DNA of 64,000 bases, from NCBI RefSeq assembly GCF_040412425.1, contig NC_089741.1, positions 36,315,420 to 36,379,419 of the forward strand. The letters are read 5' to 3'. The stretch comes from Macrobrachium rosenbergii (Eukaryota; Arthropoda; Malacostraca; Decapoda; Palaemonidae). Below are positions 25,375 to 55,058 of the stretch, one piece after another. The notes below the pieces were generated by a model that had not been told where the DNA came from, did no database searches, and saw only the letters and a program-made list of their open reading frames with translations. Position 1 is the first letter of the stretch. Every line of letters starts with the position of its first letter. Both the position numbers and the translations under genes were made by a program.

Positions 25375-26641
25375 AATTTAAGTGACAGAAAAGAAGCTGT
25401 AATAGCGCTTGATTTAAAATAACTAGAGTGAATGGGCATGGACGCAGCTTGTGAAAAACCCTTTGTAGAAGATGTTTGAGCACTGGATAATATCAGGCAT
25501 TATAAAACTTCCAAAACAGTTATGGGAATGTTGACGGGCGTAATGGTGAAAAGAGAAGTGGCTGAGGGATAGCTGATCATTAACTGATTGAAGCAAAAGT
25601 GAAAAAACGAAGGTAGATGGAAAGAAGAGTTTGAGAATGTAGCAGTAATCACAGTTTTAGATATGTGAATTTGACGAGAATTTGGAATAACTTATAGGTA
25701 AAGATGGATGAGAGCCTTTGCAAACAGTTTCAAAATGAATACGTAAAATTGTATTTGTAACAATCCCCACGATTGGCGAGATCGAGGATCGAAGGGTGAT
25801 CTGAAACAACTGTGCTGCCGAGCGAGCACACCTGCGCAGAGCACCTGCAACAGCGAATCGCTTGCAACAGTCGCCCTAGAAAACAGGAGAATGTAATAGG
25901 CTTCGCGTCCTACAGGGAATGATAGCATCATTTGCCTTTCTCCACGAGAGGGTCCGATTCAGCACTGAAAACTTGTCAGTGAAACTACTTTACTACGCTG
26001 TAATGACCGTCCGTGCTTCACGAGAAAATGTATTTCTTCAAAGAAGAATATCTCTCCAAAAAGATCTGTATTTTAAGTCTTTTCTGTACAATCTTTAATA
26101 AGCACAACTTTCCGTGCTCTGAGAAGACTGAGAATGCTATTACGCTTCGCTAGTACAGGTTACAGGACCGTTTTTTCATCATGTTCTCGTGAAATAACAA
26201 GAATGGTTGGTCATATAAAGCTCATATATTATATGAACTGGGTTCGTGGTTGTCTGATCCTGGCCTGCTGTCCACCAGAGGATATCAGGCTAGAAACCGC
26301 ATTTCCAGAGAATTGCTAAAATTGTAAGGTTCCACCTGCGCTCCTGCTTCCTAGATATTGAAAACCTCCCTTCCACCAATGTATCATTTAACCAGCCCCT
26401 CCGAAGTTTTTGTTTTTTTCACCAGCACATAATATTATTTCAAAATTTCTGAGCCATTCGTTTTCTCTGAACTGACTTCTTCACCGTTGTGACTAATCAT
26501 CACATGTCTCAGCCTTTTGGTCTCTGTGCCGCAGATTCTATGCCAAAACTTACCTCTACAGCTTCCAACAGTAAGACATTGATTACTTATTTCGAGCACT
26601 AGAGATAAGAGGAACAAGTGGTTGACCACAGTGAGTTCCAG

Positions 26642-26712
<71 letters not shown>

Positions 26713-27130
26713 GTATTTTTATGAGACACTCGTCGAATCCTTTTGATAATATCTCAGTTGCTTCTGTATTTCAGCGATGTTTGCACAAAATTACTGGAAA
26801 ACATTTTCCGAATAACTCATGTTTTCTCTGTCTGTTCAAGTATTGGCGTTGTAACTATCAACAAATGTGACATCTATTACTTTCCGTTAAACGTATTGTT
26901 AAATTCCCAAATTCATGTGTACACTTACTCATCGTTGTGAAATGACTACTAGAATGAGAACCACTATTTTAGATTGATTTCATGTTAACTAGTGTTTATA
27001 AGCTTCGAGATATAGAAGTAGATACCTCGTCTTTTCGAAGGACGTCAAAGTTTCCATGATAAAAACAAACAAATATGGTGATAGTTGTAGGAGATTTTTG
27101 TCAGTATGTCTAGAAAATTATAACAGAATG
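25375..27130. other. Intergenic stretch, no supported gene
   Basis: No exon or repeat family is recognised apart from the (AT)n at 26,646-26,706. Confidence 0.5.
26646..26706. repeat. (AT)n microsatellite
   Basis: About 60 bases of AT repeat. Confidence 0.95.
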
Positions 27131-27442
27131 CTGAAGTATAATAAAAAAGTATCAAACTGGCGAAGACCGATCAAAATCAAGGCGTAGACATCTTTCGGTC
27201 TCGCTCTCCGAAGACATCTCGGCCCCAATCCAGAAGGACCGGATGGCTTAAGTCGGCCATGTTTGTTGTGAAGTTCCGAGGCACAGCTTTGTTTACCCAG
27301 TGCGAGGTCTTCTGTCTCCTTTTCCGTGTTATTAGCAAGTTTTATCCCCCTTTTTGACAAGTGCGGCGACGAGGCGAGTCTCCCAGTGATCCGGTGTGGG
27401 GTCGGTTCATCCATTGTCGCCTGTGATTTGCCCGTGACTCTG
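27130..27442 (+). promoter_or_regulatory. Probable poly(A) polymerase promoter and 5' UTR exon
   Basis: A GC- and CpG-rich stretch (GGTCTCGCTCTCCG, GCGGCGACGAGGCG) in AT-rich surroundings, ending at a donor-like CTCTG|GTAAATG at 27,443. The first coding exon of the downstream plus-strand gene has an acceptor a few bases before its ATG, so an upstream noncoding exon must exist. This is the best candidate within reach. The large CpG drop after 27,442 supports it. No TATA box is evident. Confidence 0.45.
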
Positions 27443-28730
27443 GTAAATGAGGTTAATTCTTCTCAAATATTATTTGGGAGAAAAGTGGTCTGGGCCTGTC
27501 CCGAGGACCACTGGCGTTCGATAGTCCACCTTGGGCCTGGGACACTACTATTTGTTCCTACTGTCATCAGGAGGGTATAAGGAAATTTTCAGCCCATTCT
27601 AAGAAATGAGGTTAATTCTGGAGTATTGTTTTTGGGTGAGAAGTGGTCAGTGGTCTGGACTATCTGAGGACCACTGGCATTCGATAGTCCACCTTGATCC
27701 AGGGACACTACTATTTGTTCCTACTATCATCAGGAGGGTATAAGTGAATTTTCAGCCCATTCTAATAAATGAGGTTAATTTTTGGAGTATTATTTTGGGG
27801 GAGAAGTGGTCTGGACTATCCAAGGACCACTGGCGTTCAATAGTACACCTTGGGCCTGGGACACTACTAGTCTGTTAGTTCCTACTATCGTAAGGGGTTG
27901 GCCTTAAATGAATTTTTAGGCAATTCTGGTAAATGAGGTTAATTCTGAAATTGTATTTTAGGCAGAAGTGGTCTGGTGGTCTGCTTGTCCGAGGACCACT
28001 GGCATTCGATAGTCCACCTTGGGCTTGGGTAATACTATTACCCTAGTTCCTACTATCATCATAGCGTTGCCCTATAAATGAATGTTTAGGCTATTCTGGT
28101 AAATGAGGTTAATTCTTCTGAAACAGGCTACTATTTTGGGGAGAAGTGGCCTGGCGTGTCCGAGGACCACTAGCGTTCGATAGTCCACATTTTGGCCTGC
28201 GATCTAACACTACCCCTGACAGGAAGCTTAGTCTTTTATGAATTTTAGTGTCACCTGGGCAGGTCAGGGCATGGTGCCCTAAGTGAGGTTAGGAAGAAAG
28301 GTCTGTTAGGTTGGGACATGACATTCCAGGGAAGGTTAGGTTTTTTTGTATGTGGAACCTGTTCCCATCGTTCTCAAGTCGCACCTAAATGAATTTTAGG
28401 GCTGTTCTGGTAATGAGGTTAATTCTTCTGTAATAAAACTATATGGGGGAGAGCAGTGGTCTGGCCTATCCGAGAACCACTGGCATCCGATAGTCGACCT
28501 TGGGCCTTGGATACTACTTTTAGTTCCTACTATTATCAGGGGTAATAAATGAAATTGTCCTAGCTCAGGTAAATGAGGTTAATTCTTCGGAAATACTGTT
28601 TAGGGAAAAGTGGTCTGGTGATCTGGCCTATCCAGAGACCACTGGCATACGATAGTTCACCTTATCCCTGGGATATTATTAGTTCCTACCATCATCAGGA
28701 GGTTATAAATGAATTATGCTATTTTTTAGG
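27441..28730 (+). repeat. Tandem array of a ~160-bp unit
   Basis: The word AAATGAGGTTAATTCT recurs at about 27,445, 27,604, 27,767, 27,931, 28,101, 28,411 and 28,571, giving spacings of 159-170 except one of 310. Each unit carries an inverted pair AGTGGTC...GACCACT around a CC-rich loop, a GGCRTTCGATAGTCCACCTTGG block, and TTCCTACTATCATCAGG. The long spacing is explained by an insertion at 28,250-28,352. Most units also repeat the GGTAAATGAGG donor-like start. Confidence 0.9.
28250..28352 (-). repeat. GC-rich dispersed repeat, fragment inserted in the tandem array
   Basis: Read on the minus strand this gives AACCTAACCTTCCCTGGAATG, TCCTAACCTCACTTAGGGCACC and ATGCCCTGACCTG, matching 57,260-57,350 closely. 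It interrupts one unit of the array and accounts for its extra length. Confidence 0.7.
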
Positions 28731-28734
28731 TGTC

Positions 28735-29040
28735 TCTGGGTTAGCAAAGAAAGGCTACAGTGAATTAGGCAGTAGGCCATAGGCTAATCCAGGCCTAAGG
28801 TAGGCTATTATTATAAATATGTATTCCCACAGAAAGGTTATCAAGTATATTTATTTCTTGTCAGAGACCTGAGGAGTATACCATAAGCTAAGGGTGGTTT
28901 TGTGACTGATTATATTATGTTTTGTGCTATTTAAACTGTTAGGTAGGGCTATTATAACTGCAAACCACTGGTTTTTGTAAAGTAGGCATTCAGAAGGAAT
29001 AGGACCCAACCAGATCTGCCATTATCGTAAAGGAGGTGGT
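28735..29040. other. Spacer, nothing recognised
   Basis: This lies in the presumed 5' intron of the poly(A) polymerase gene. No repeat or exon is seen. Confidence 0.5.
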
Positions 29041-29049
29041 CTCTTGAAG

Positions 29050-29390
29050 ATATTGTTTATCTATAATTTTTTGACTGAGGAATATAGAAAAGGGTGTATA
29101 CCATGCAGCACGGGTGAGATAATTTGAGAAATTTACCAAGGTAATGAGAAATTTATTGCCTTTTGTTTTATATTTTTACTGTCATTCCTGAGGGGCTGGT
29201 ACCAAATACCGCTCCCCATTTATAAATTATAATACCAGCCCCTCAGGTGTAAACGTAAAAACAGAAAAAGATGGAAATTACTCATGATCTTAGAAAATTT
29301 CTCTGAGTATTTCACTTGTACTGCATATATACACCTTTTCATGTAGTGTTTAGCCAAAAAACTCATAAACAATTTTTTCATGTAGCTGTC
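29050..29390. mobile_element. Foldback element with a perfect 15-bp core
   Basis: CCTGAGGGGCTGGTA (29,187-29,201) is exactly complementary to 29,233-29,247 across a 31-base loop. The imperfect arms continue outward for over 100 bases: GTATACACCCTTTT, GTGCTGCAT and AAATTTCTC words on the reversed left arm match TATACACCTTTT, GTACTGCAT and AAATTTCTC on the right. There is no coding frame. It suits a MITE or snap-back element in the presumed 5' intron of the poly(A) polymerase gene. Confidence 0.75.
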
Positions 29391-30479
29391 TTCATACTTT
29401 ACCCAGAAATGTTAGAATATCATACTCATTTTCACCGGAAACATTTTAATATCCCAATACAACACCCCCATATGTAACAGTAATGGGTGCCCCCCTTCCT
29501 CAGGAACTTAGGGTTTTAGTGTACAGTGGATGGGCTGTAATAATCTAACCTTAACTTAACCTAACTTGAATCGCTGAACTCATTAACCTGACCAGAAAGG
29601 TGTGCCTCCTCATTGGGCCTCTCTCCGCCCAACTTTGCTAATGTGGGGTTGTAATGGGTTATCCAAGCGTTTGTTATGGAAAGGACTATTAAATTGATCA
29701 GTATCTCTTCAAGAACTCATAAAAGCCAAATTTCCCCGGTTTTTAAATAGACGCCAGTATTGAAAAATGTTATCTCACTTTATGACAGAAGATAAGCTAC
29801 ATTTTTTACTTGGAGTTAAGAACTACCAATAACTTTCTGTAGCTACCACCAAATGATAACTGTTTTTCAAAATGTAAAAGTCATGATGTTACCACATAAC
29901 ACACGAACTCCCATTGTACAACATTTGCTAAAAGGAAAAATGTTTGACCTATGCAGCACTGCACTCGTACATCTGTGCTGTGATGTCACAAGTTGCCCCA
30001 AGTTATTTGACTGGGAAGAAGAGCAATCACTGGATATGTTATAGTATGACACCATTTCACAGGAAGAAGAGGAATCACTGGATATGTCATCACAGTATAA
30101 ACAAAGTAAGAATAATATATGCCATTACTGTAAATGATGACCCATTTAAATCAAAGAAAAAATAGGAAATTACACTAGTATAAATGGTCAGAAACATTTA
30201 AATCATAAGGTTATAAGCCCATTTACATGGTTGGTAAAACTCTCAAAATAATTATGAAGTACTCAGCTGTGGCCAGTACATTTACAGGGATACACCTTAA
30301 CCTATTTTAGGATGCTGGGTCCTGTCTAGCATCACCCAAAAACCCCTGTATCTCACTCTGGCTCCTATGATTATTAGGCATATGGGCAGAGAAAAAAATG
30401 CATGGTTTTCACTCAATAAAGGTCTAAGGTGATTAATAATTAAGCCAAATACTGTACTAAAAAGATATATTTCATAAAT

Positions 30480-31500
30480 TTGGCAAGAAAGGAATTTGTA
30501 GAATTAGCCCTCTGGGTACTCTTTCAGAGTGTCGTCAATTCACACAGAGATTACTCTGGACCTAGCTCACCTTCTTTGGCCACTGTTCTAGATAGATATC
30601 TAGCTGCACTGTTTCCTGATTGTATGTTGAAGCTGCTGCTGGTTTTTGTTTATGCGTTGATGTGTTTGCTTTGTGATGGGAACAAGACATGAGTAGAGGT
30701 TTGAAGGACTTGAGTTTGTGTGGGTGCTTCATGTTGTGTGTGTTTGTGGAGCCCCATTGATTATGTTGGTTCACCCTGTAGTCCCTTTTCTCGTGGTGGA
30801 AAAGGTTGGGTAGGAAGACGGCGGGAAGGCAAAAGCATTCGGCCAGTGTGTCGTCAAATAGGAATACAGTACCCCTGTTTGACACCACCGAACCTTTTCA
30901 GATCCTTTATCCTCCCCATTCCCTGCACCTCTCCCTGATCCTTCCACTGGTACACTTCCAGCAGCTCAGTCAAAGTGATGCATACGTGGGATGGTGTTTG
31001 ACAGCATATACACTCTTTTAGTGGTGGAAGAGATGTGCATGCTGAACTCTCCTCACACGCTACACCACCTCTTGCTCCTTCTGCATCGGCTGCCTCCGGA
31101 TTACAATATCACTTGAGTATTTGCAGAAGGTAATGCCTTTTAGTATCGCAGAGAGCCATTTGTTGCCTCCTTCTTGGATCACTTAACTTCAGGTATGGCT
31201 TTGGCGTCGTAGTCTGACGTTGCTCACACCCCCTCCAAGGAGCTTAACTCTGTTGAGCCTCTGGTAGCGATTAATCTATCTGTGGATGTCTGCATTCCTC
31301 TTCCTGATCTGTTCGTCTGTCCAGCTTCTTCCTCCTCCTCGTTGTTGAGCTCTTTCTCCTCCCTTTATCGTCTTCTGCCCCTTCTTCCACTTGCAGTGAC
31401 TCTGAGCCTTCCCTTTTCCAGGGTCATTGGCCTTGTTCACTTACCCATGGGTTTCATGGGTGCTCCTTAGTGTCCCAAGTCTCTGAGCCTTGCCATGCCC
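30480..31500. other. GC-richer block with open frames on both strands
   Basis: The composition changes from the surroundings, and several frames of 60-110 codons lie on both strands, including a Ser/Leu-rich plus frame (31,282-31,470) and a minus frame (30,888-30,562). No splice signals link them and I recognise no domain. A decayed retroelement is possible. Confidence 0.25.
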
Positions 31501-33518
31501 ACATGGCATTCATGTCAAACTGAAACTTAGAATAGGGCCAAAGCCTTAGTATCGTATGTGGTAAATCGTGCTTATTGCTGTCATAGCATGGTTTACATCC
31601 CCTCGGGGGAAGGAAAATGGCTTTCATTACACTATTAGTGTTATGGAGTTCAGGTGTGCTGGTAATTTAAACTATTACCGTAATCCTTTGAGATTTTGAT
31701 GGCATGCAGTTTCTTCGTTTTAGATTCAATGATATTACCTATAAAATGTAAAAAATATAAAAATCAACTAAAATATCTTCACAGGTAATCATTGAAAGGT
31801 GTCTGCAGGGGCAGTTCAGAGAGAGAATTTTCTTGAAAACAATGCTAAATAGAAATTCATAAGAATTTGTCCTAATTTTCTGATGTTTTATGTGCAATAA
31901 CATACATTGTCGTAAAATGTATATCGTGATATATGTTTAGTAAGGAAATTTATGATGATTTTTGTGGAGCAATTAAAATTATGAAAATACTGTAGTATTT
32001 TTCTTATTTACAAAAGGTAAAGAAATGTCTGTTCTCGAGTAACTGAAATGCCTCGTGCTCATACGTGGTGACATCACGCAAAGTCTCTAAAGGTATTATA
32101 CATGAGATCAAACCTTCAGTTCATTCTAAACTCCCAGAAATACTTTTTCATCAGTTATACTAATGGAAATTAGCTGTTTGAAAACCTAATCTTTTACTGA
32201 CTTTGGGATTTACATCCTAAATAACATCGACAAACATATCCCCTTTTAAAGAGTAACTGCATTGTAAGGTTTCGAAGGCATGGAAAGCAAAAGAAAACTA
32301 AGCGGCTTCAGAATGAGACTAAAACAAGCATTGTATCGTGAAAAATAAATTTACAGTGAGTGACAGAAGAACTGTCTCTCAACCTGTAAGAGTATGTTAA
32401 AATTTAAACGTTAAAGAACACTAAGCATATAGGTCCAGCCTAATTTTCCTTTTGCTCGTAGCCTAGCGTATCTTTGGTAAACATTTTGTTTGTACCAAAA
32501 AATCACAGTATTTAGGTAACCTTCATTTACAGAAGGTTTCATACAACAAGTCAAATGAAATTTCTTAGCAGTTCTAATCAGAATAACGAGCAGAAATGAA
32601 TACATGTGTAAAGCAATTGCAATAAGAGTTGGAATTTGAAACTTGGAAATATGGAGAAGAGATTTTGTAAAATCCGTTTCAAGTTTTACCTTTTGCACTT
32701 ATCACCGTCATAAGACATGGAAAGTCTTGGCCTCCAAGGCAAAGGTTGTAACACTGAGATCCGTTGGCAAATATTGTCAGTCCATGAATACTGAGCCCAA
32801 GTGTATCTTGTGAAAACTGGAAAGTAGCCTGAATGGTAATTAGTCAACCTCCTACAATTATTTCTTATTAACTTGTCTATAACCACAACATGATTAGAAA
32901 AACAGTAAGGTAAGCACAAACTCTTTAAGATATTAGATGAGTCCCACTTCCATATTGGCCAGGTATCTTCATTGTTATATTATTATTAGTATTCATCTAT
33001 GAAAGTTTGCTTGCCATGACAAAGAGCCAGTTTTAAAATATGAAGGAACTAACTTCATCCAGACACCAGTTTTAGTAACCACAAATCAGTCGACCTTCAT
33101 CCTGACAGTCGGGGTATCTGGACGTCATTCGTAGTGGTAAATAAATAGTGTGAGCAGACCGAGAAGGCCAGCGACAGTGTTATCAGTTGCTTTTGTTTCC
33201 ATAGAACAAATGCAACTTGTACTCCAGCTTTGTGTGTGGGTGGAAATGTATATTCCAGGTATTGATGTACTTCATATTCCTTGAGGAGTTGGATGACGAC
33301 GTGCCTGATTGACATATCCTCAGCATTGACCTTTGGCAATGCAGATCTTGTGCCTTGAACTTACACCCTTACACATCATCCCCATACCAAAAACATTTTG
33401 AGGTATACAGAAAATAAATGACCAACTATAAGTGTTAACATACTATGAAATAGATTATTTAAATTCATCATTTTGCAGGTGACGATCAGGAGTAGTAACG
33501 TAGTATTTTTTTTTTCAG
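31500..33518. other. Presumed 5' intron sequence of the poly(A) polymerase gene
   Basis: AT-rich DNA with no supported exon. It ends in a strong polypyrimidine tract and CAG (33,506-33,518) directly before the first coding exon. Confidence 0.5.
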
Positions 33519-33525
33519 ATCAAAG

Positions 33526-50177
<16,652 letters not shown>

Positions 50178-52860
50178 ACAGAAATTTGTTATAAATATTA
50201 ATTAAACACGAAGGGGCTTCATCAGTTTTCTTACACGTTGTGGCGGCTCAAGAACTGCAGCAGATGTCAAGTAAGCGAAGGTGACGACTGATATCAAATT
50301 CTTACCTTAACGGGATGGTTGTTTTATTGGTTAATATAAAGGAGATTTGAAATGGATTGGTCACATTTTAAAAAAAATGTATGATTAACTGCTTTTGTTT
50401 TTTTAATTGAGTGGTTATTTCTGTCATTATTTGTTTACTGATTGTAATGTGAAAAGTTACAATCATAGGTCATTTTATTTTACATGAACTTGGGAAACTG
50501 ATATGAGAGAGCCCCATAATTTGCTCACCTTCGAAAACTGTCAGATACTTTTGTGTTTAACAGGTAGTGTTATGTGAAATCTTTTGAGACTAAGTTGTGG
50601 GGTTTAAGTGAGCTACTGAAATACTGTGTACTGTATCGCTTTTCCATATTGGGCCTACGTTACCGAATTTTGAGAGTCGTGTATTATTTTGGATATTTAT
50701 ATTTATGCCCAGTATGAATCCTGTTGTCATTTCATAAAACACAAACCACTACCTTTTGTGTCAAGTAATTGGAAGCGATGATGATGATGAAGAAGAAGAA
50801 GAAGAAGAAGAAATGTGTGCGTTGATTGCATATACTTAAGTGTTCTTCAAGTGGTGTAGCACTTAGGGATTGGTAGCAGCAGGCAATATCTATACTTATA
50901 CTTTATTATTCATTCCACTATTCTTAGTACATACAAGCATTTATCATTCATTGCATGGTAGTAAGACATGGTAAAGTACAATTATCCACATTTTACCATA
51001 TTTTTGGAATGTCATCCTCTAGATATGGTAAAGGGGTCCAATTAGTACAGTGTTCTCAAATACATGAAACAGACTGTCATCCTGGTCTCTTTTTAATTTT
51101 TCTTCATTGAAAGCTCTTGATTTGGTTGAAGTGTCATGGGGAGATTGTAACTTTGTTTGTTTGAAGAAATTGGATTTTACCGTTAGTGTCTCTCAGTTAT
51201 CAACCTTGGTAAAAAAAAAAAAAAAAAGGAAAAAAAGTAAATTTGACGTGATGAGGATACTTTTAATGATGATTCCTTGGTTTTATGTAAAATTAAACTT
51301 GCGTTGGAATGAAGACGATATTTTTAAAATTTACTTCATCCCTGGCATATTTTCCCCCCTCTTAATTCGTGTAGGTTCAGTGAATTCAACTTTTTCTTAC
51401 CTGTTGTTGAAGTTGTTTATCTTTCAAATATATGCATTTTGAAGCGTCACTTATTTGCTCCTTTGTGGATTCATGTTTGTGTCTGGCAACCTATGGTCAA
51501 TTCTAGCCCTTATGCTTAGAGATTGTTTAATGACAAATGATTTTTTTAATCCTTGATAGTGGCTTCGTGTTTTATATATCGTTTAAGAAGTCCATTCATG
51601 TGTGGTTGATGTTTGTTTCTGGATGTTGCTTACTAAGGAGCAATTTTATGGGTGAGATGTGTGTAAGTGTATCTGTTTCATGATAATGTTTAAGGAGTTT
51701 GTGAGCTTCAAATCCTCATGGACTGTTAGATATAAAAATCGAAAACAGATTTTGGCATAATTTCCATTTGATGGAGTAGGTATTTGATTGTGGTACAAAG
51801 CATGTTCCCATTGTCCAGAGTATTGTTACATAAAAGCAGAAGTGAACAGCATCCACTGCCAGATCTCTTCAGTTGAGAAAAAGACTGGATTTGTTATGTT
51901 GTAAAGTAGTCTTTATTAGGGTATAAAAGGACCCTATGTGAGCAGTGCAGGATGGAGTGTAGCAGCACTGGAGTACAGGTGTCTGCTAGCTCTGCTGCTT
52001 ACTTTTATGGACTACATTCTTCGTAAGGACAATAAACATTTGGAATTGAATATACGGTAATTGCTGAAATCTTTTAAGAAGGGCTCTAACACTAGGCACT
52101 TGAAAGAATGTTGCTCCCAAATTTTTCTTGAGCTTAATTTGCATATTTGGATGTTAAGTGTGACATTTCTTCTCTCATGTATTACCCAGAGTGGTAATGA
52201 TATGGACCAAACCTTGAAGAGGAGTAAGTTTTTTATCCTGTCCCTGAGATGAAATTGCCGGGTGCTAGATGCATAACAAACTGGAGTAAACTGTTGAAAA
52301 GATGTACTTTTGATTATAACTGTTTTGGGACACCCAGTGCATTTCTTAAGGATGAAAATTCTGGAAATCATAAGAATATTTTTGTAACGATAGCGTTGTT
52401 GTAGAAGGCCATAAATGTGGCACTTGATTCAGTCACTAGGATACCGGATGAAGTTCGCCAAAGGGATGCATTAGGGCTGTACAATTTGGTCACCATGTTT
52501 ACCACAAATGCGAAGAAAGAGTGTACATGAAGATGGTTGTCTATGAAGGTCGTAATTTGTACTTGATGTAGAATTGATACCTCACTTATGAATGTTAAAA
52601 TGCTAGTAGAGTCTGTACATTGTGCTGCTTGCCCCTGTGCTATGATGTCATCATATTTCAGTTATCATTTGGATATAGAAGTAAGGGTGATGGGCTTCAG
52701 ATGTGTTTACACTTAAGAGCCATTGTCATTTGAAAGTTAATCTATTCTTTACAGGATGCTATGGAAGTGAAGTCCTATAAATGATTATTATAATGTTTTG
52801 TATCTTCATCAGAAAATTTAATGTAGTTTACTGGACAAAATAAAATTTATAAAAGAAAAA
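50178..52860 (+). other. 3' UTR region of poly(A) polymerase
   Basis: AATAAA occurs at 52,031-52,036 and 52,839-52,844, so the 3' UTR may be about 1.9 or 2.7 kb. A GAT/GAA microsatellite lies at 50,777-50,811 and an A-run at 51,211-51,226. Around 52,260-52,340 is a TTTTGGGACACCC word common in transposon remnants. No independent coding exon is seen. Confidence 0.5.
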
Positions 52861-54919
52861 CTAAAAAAAAAGATTACGGTAGTAAGATTGCTACTCCATT
52901 CATCTCTCTAAAGATAGCAGTGAAAATGTGAAGTTTGGTAGAAATTTTATACAATCTTTTCCATGTGCAATCACATGCTATACTTTGATCTGTTCTCATA
53001 TTTACAGGTAATTGTTTCTTTAGCAACTGATGTATATTTATGTAGTGGCAACATTGTATTCGGAAGAAATTAGCGTGTACTTCAAGTAGTAGTGGTGAAA
53101 TATTTTATACTCAGTGATGAAAGCCTTCCATGGCAAAAACATTTATTTTTCAAATGTTATGACAAACGAAAATAGCAAAAAATAACAAAAGAGAAAATGT
53201 AAAATAAAAAGATAAAAGATAAAAACATTTATTGTTTTGTTTTCTTAGTTACAGAACTTTTTTTTCTCAGGTGTACTGTATCTTCTCAGTAAAAATTCAG
53301 CTTAGTCATGGAAAATTACCTGGATTTCTGCATCATTTAAAAGCTGAAAATGTGTTTTTGCATGATCGGACTTGGAGCTGCTTGTGGATAGAAACACCTG
53401 AAGTAAACAGCTTGAAGTTAATTTATAGAATTGAGAATGTTATCATTGCTTTAGCTAAATTGAGAAGGCCTTGTTTTTCTCTCTTCTTTAATGTCGCTTC
53501 TTTGTGAATTAATTGCTCTTACAGGTGTGGAATTTGAGTATTGATGTGGTTGACAGAGGCAGAAGACCTTTGTTAAACTTGTTCCTCTGTGTTTAAATTG
53601 AGCTCAATGAAATGACAGTCTTTAGACAGAAATGGCCAAATTAATGACAAAGTGGGTTTCAGGATGCCAGATGTAGACATGACAGAGAAGCCTTTGCAAC
53701 ACCCTTCTGTCCTCAAATGCAGTCATAATTTTCAAAATTTTATTTCATCTTTCCATGGCTTGTTCCTTTTACAAAAGATAATTTCAAAAAAAACCTTGTG
53801 TGGAAACTTTTGTGAGGTGGCAAAAATGGTTCCCCTTTTTAAAGCTGCTTGTCAAGTAGGGATACAAAAATAAGCAAATAATGAGTATTGAGGCCACTAA
53901 ATTGTGTAGGCTGGAAAAATGAAATTCAAACTCATTTTTACTATGTCCCTATTATTGTTATTTGGTACTGACAGGGGCAAGATTTGCAATTTTGACAATG
54001 TCAAGCACCATAAAGTCTGTGAAAATGGGCAAACTGCCATCATTGTGTTCAATAGTGAATGTGTCATTCTGACCTCAGGATAGATGTAAGTGAATCACTG
54101 GTGCAACAGTAAAAAATTGTAAGTTATTGAGAATTCAAGTCAGTGCAAACAGTTGAGCTATTTAATGATAAGCAGTTCGGCGTTGTTTTGTAATTGCTCA
54201 AATCCAAGCCATATGGGAGTTGAGAAAACTTAATCAGTCATTTGTCTGATAAATAAATATTACAAAAAAAAAAAAAAATTAAAAGAGGAAGTACCAAAAG
54301 AGCCAAATCATTAACAAAAATCAAGTTTCCAGGAACTTTCTGACTAAAATACTGTAGTTGAATAGACAGTGTCTTTATTTCTTTATCTAAGCAAACAGTC
54401 TATCAACAACAGAGACCTCGGAGAAAATGACCACAGGTGACAATGAAGAAATTATAGTTAATAATATAAGAATGTCACTTGAAAGGAAGACAGTACAAGA
54501 AAGGGATGTCTCATCTGTGTGTTGTAGGCCTTTTATTACGGTAGAACTAGCTTGGCAACTTGATTCAAGCTGGGGACATTGTGGATTTAGGAAGTGCAAC
54601 AAAACTCTAAAATTACAAGTTTGTTTACCACACAAAAGCTACCATTTAAATCACTGGTAGTTTGGTGTTTGGTACCCAGCTTGACTGATAGTTTATATTG
54701 GCTCTAAGGTAACATTTTTTCTCATGACCACAAATGAGTGAGAACCCAAGTAGAAATGGCCCTTTCTAGCCCCTACAAGCAAGAATACTGAGACAACTGT
54801 AAGAATTAATGTATACATGTACCTTTCCACTTGAGAACTGTGCTACGTTAAACAGAGGTTCTTCAGAATTAAATTTGATTAGCCGACATGATTTTCATAA
54901 ACACTTTCAGAAGCCATAC

Positions 54920-55058
54920 CTAAATCAATAGGTCTCCAGTATCCCCTTGAAAATTCGTATACAAGAATGGCATTCCCATTTTCATTTAATTTTATATCAC
55001 TGTACATCATTGTCTCTTTCTTGTTAATCTTTCTTTCTTCCAGGAGCATGAATACGAA
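54920..55058 (-). CDS. Candidate exon of an unidentified minus-strand gene
   Basis: Open frame with coding-like composition (KLNENGNAILVYEFSRGYWR, then PIDL), ending at TTAG|GTATGG and preceded by TTTCCAACTTTTCTGAG. I recognise no family. Another possible minus exon lies at 56,108-55,916. They could form one small gene between the poly(A) polymerase and MUL1 genes. Confidence 0.3.

Noticed and set aside
52012..52371. 119-codon minus-strand frame with TGCPKTVI
   Set aside because: It lies in the poly(A) polymerase 3' UTR region, and the GGGTGTCCCAAAA word at its start is common in transposon debris; no domain is seen.
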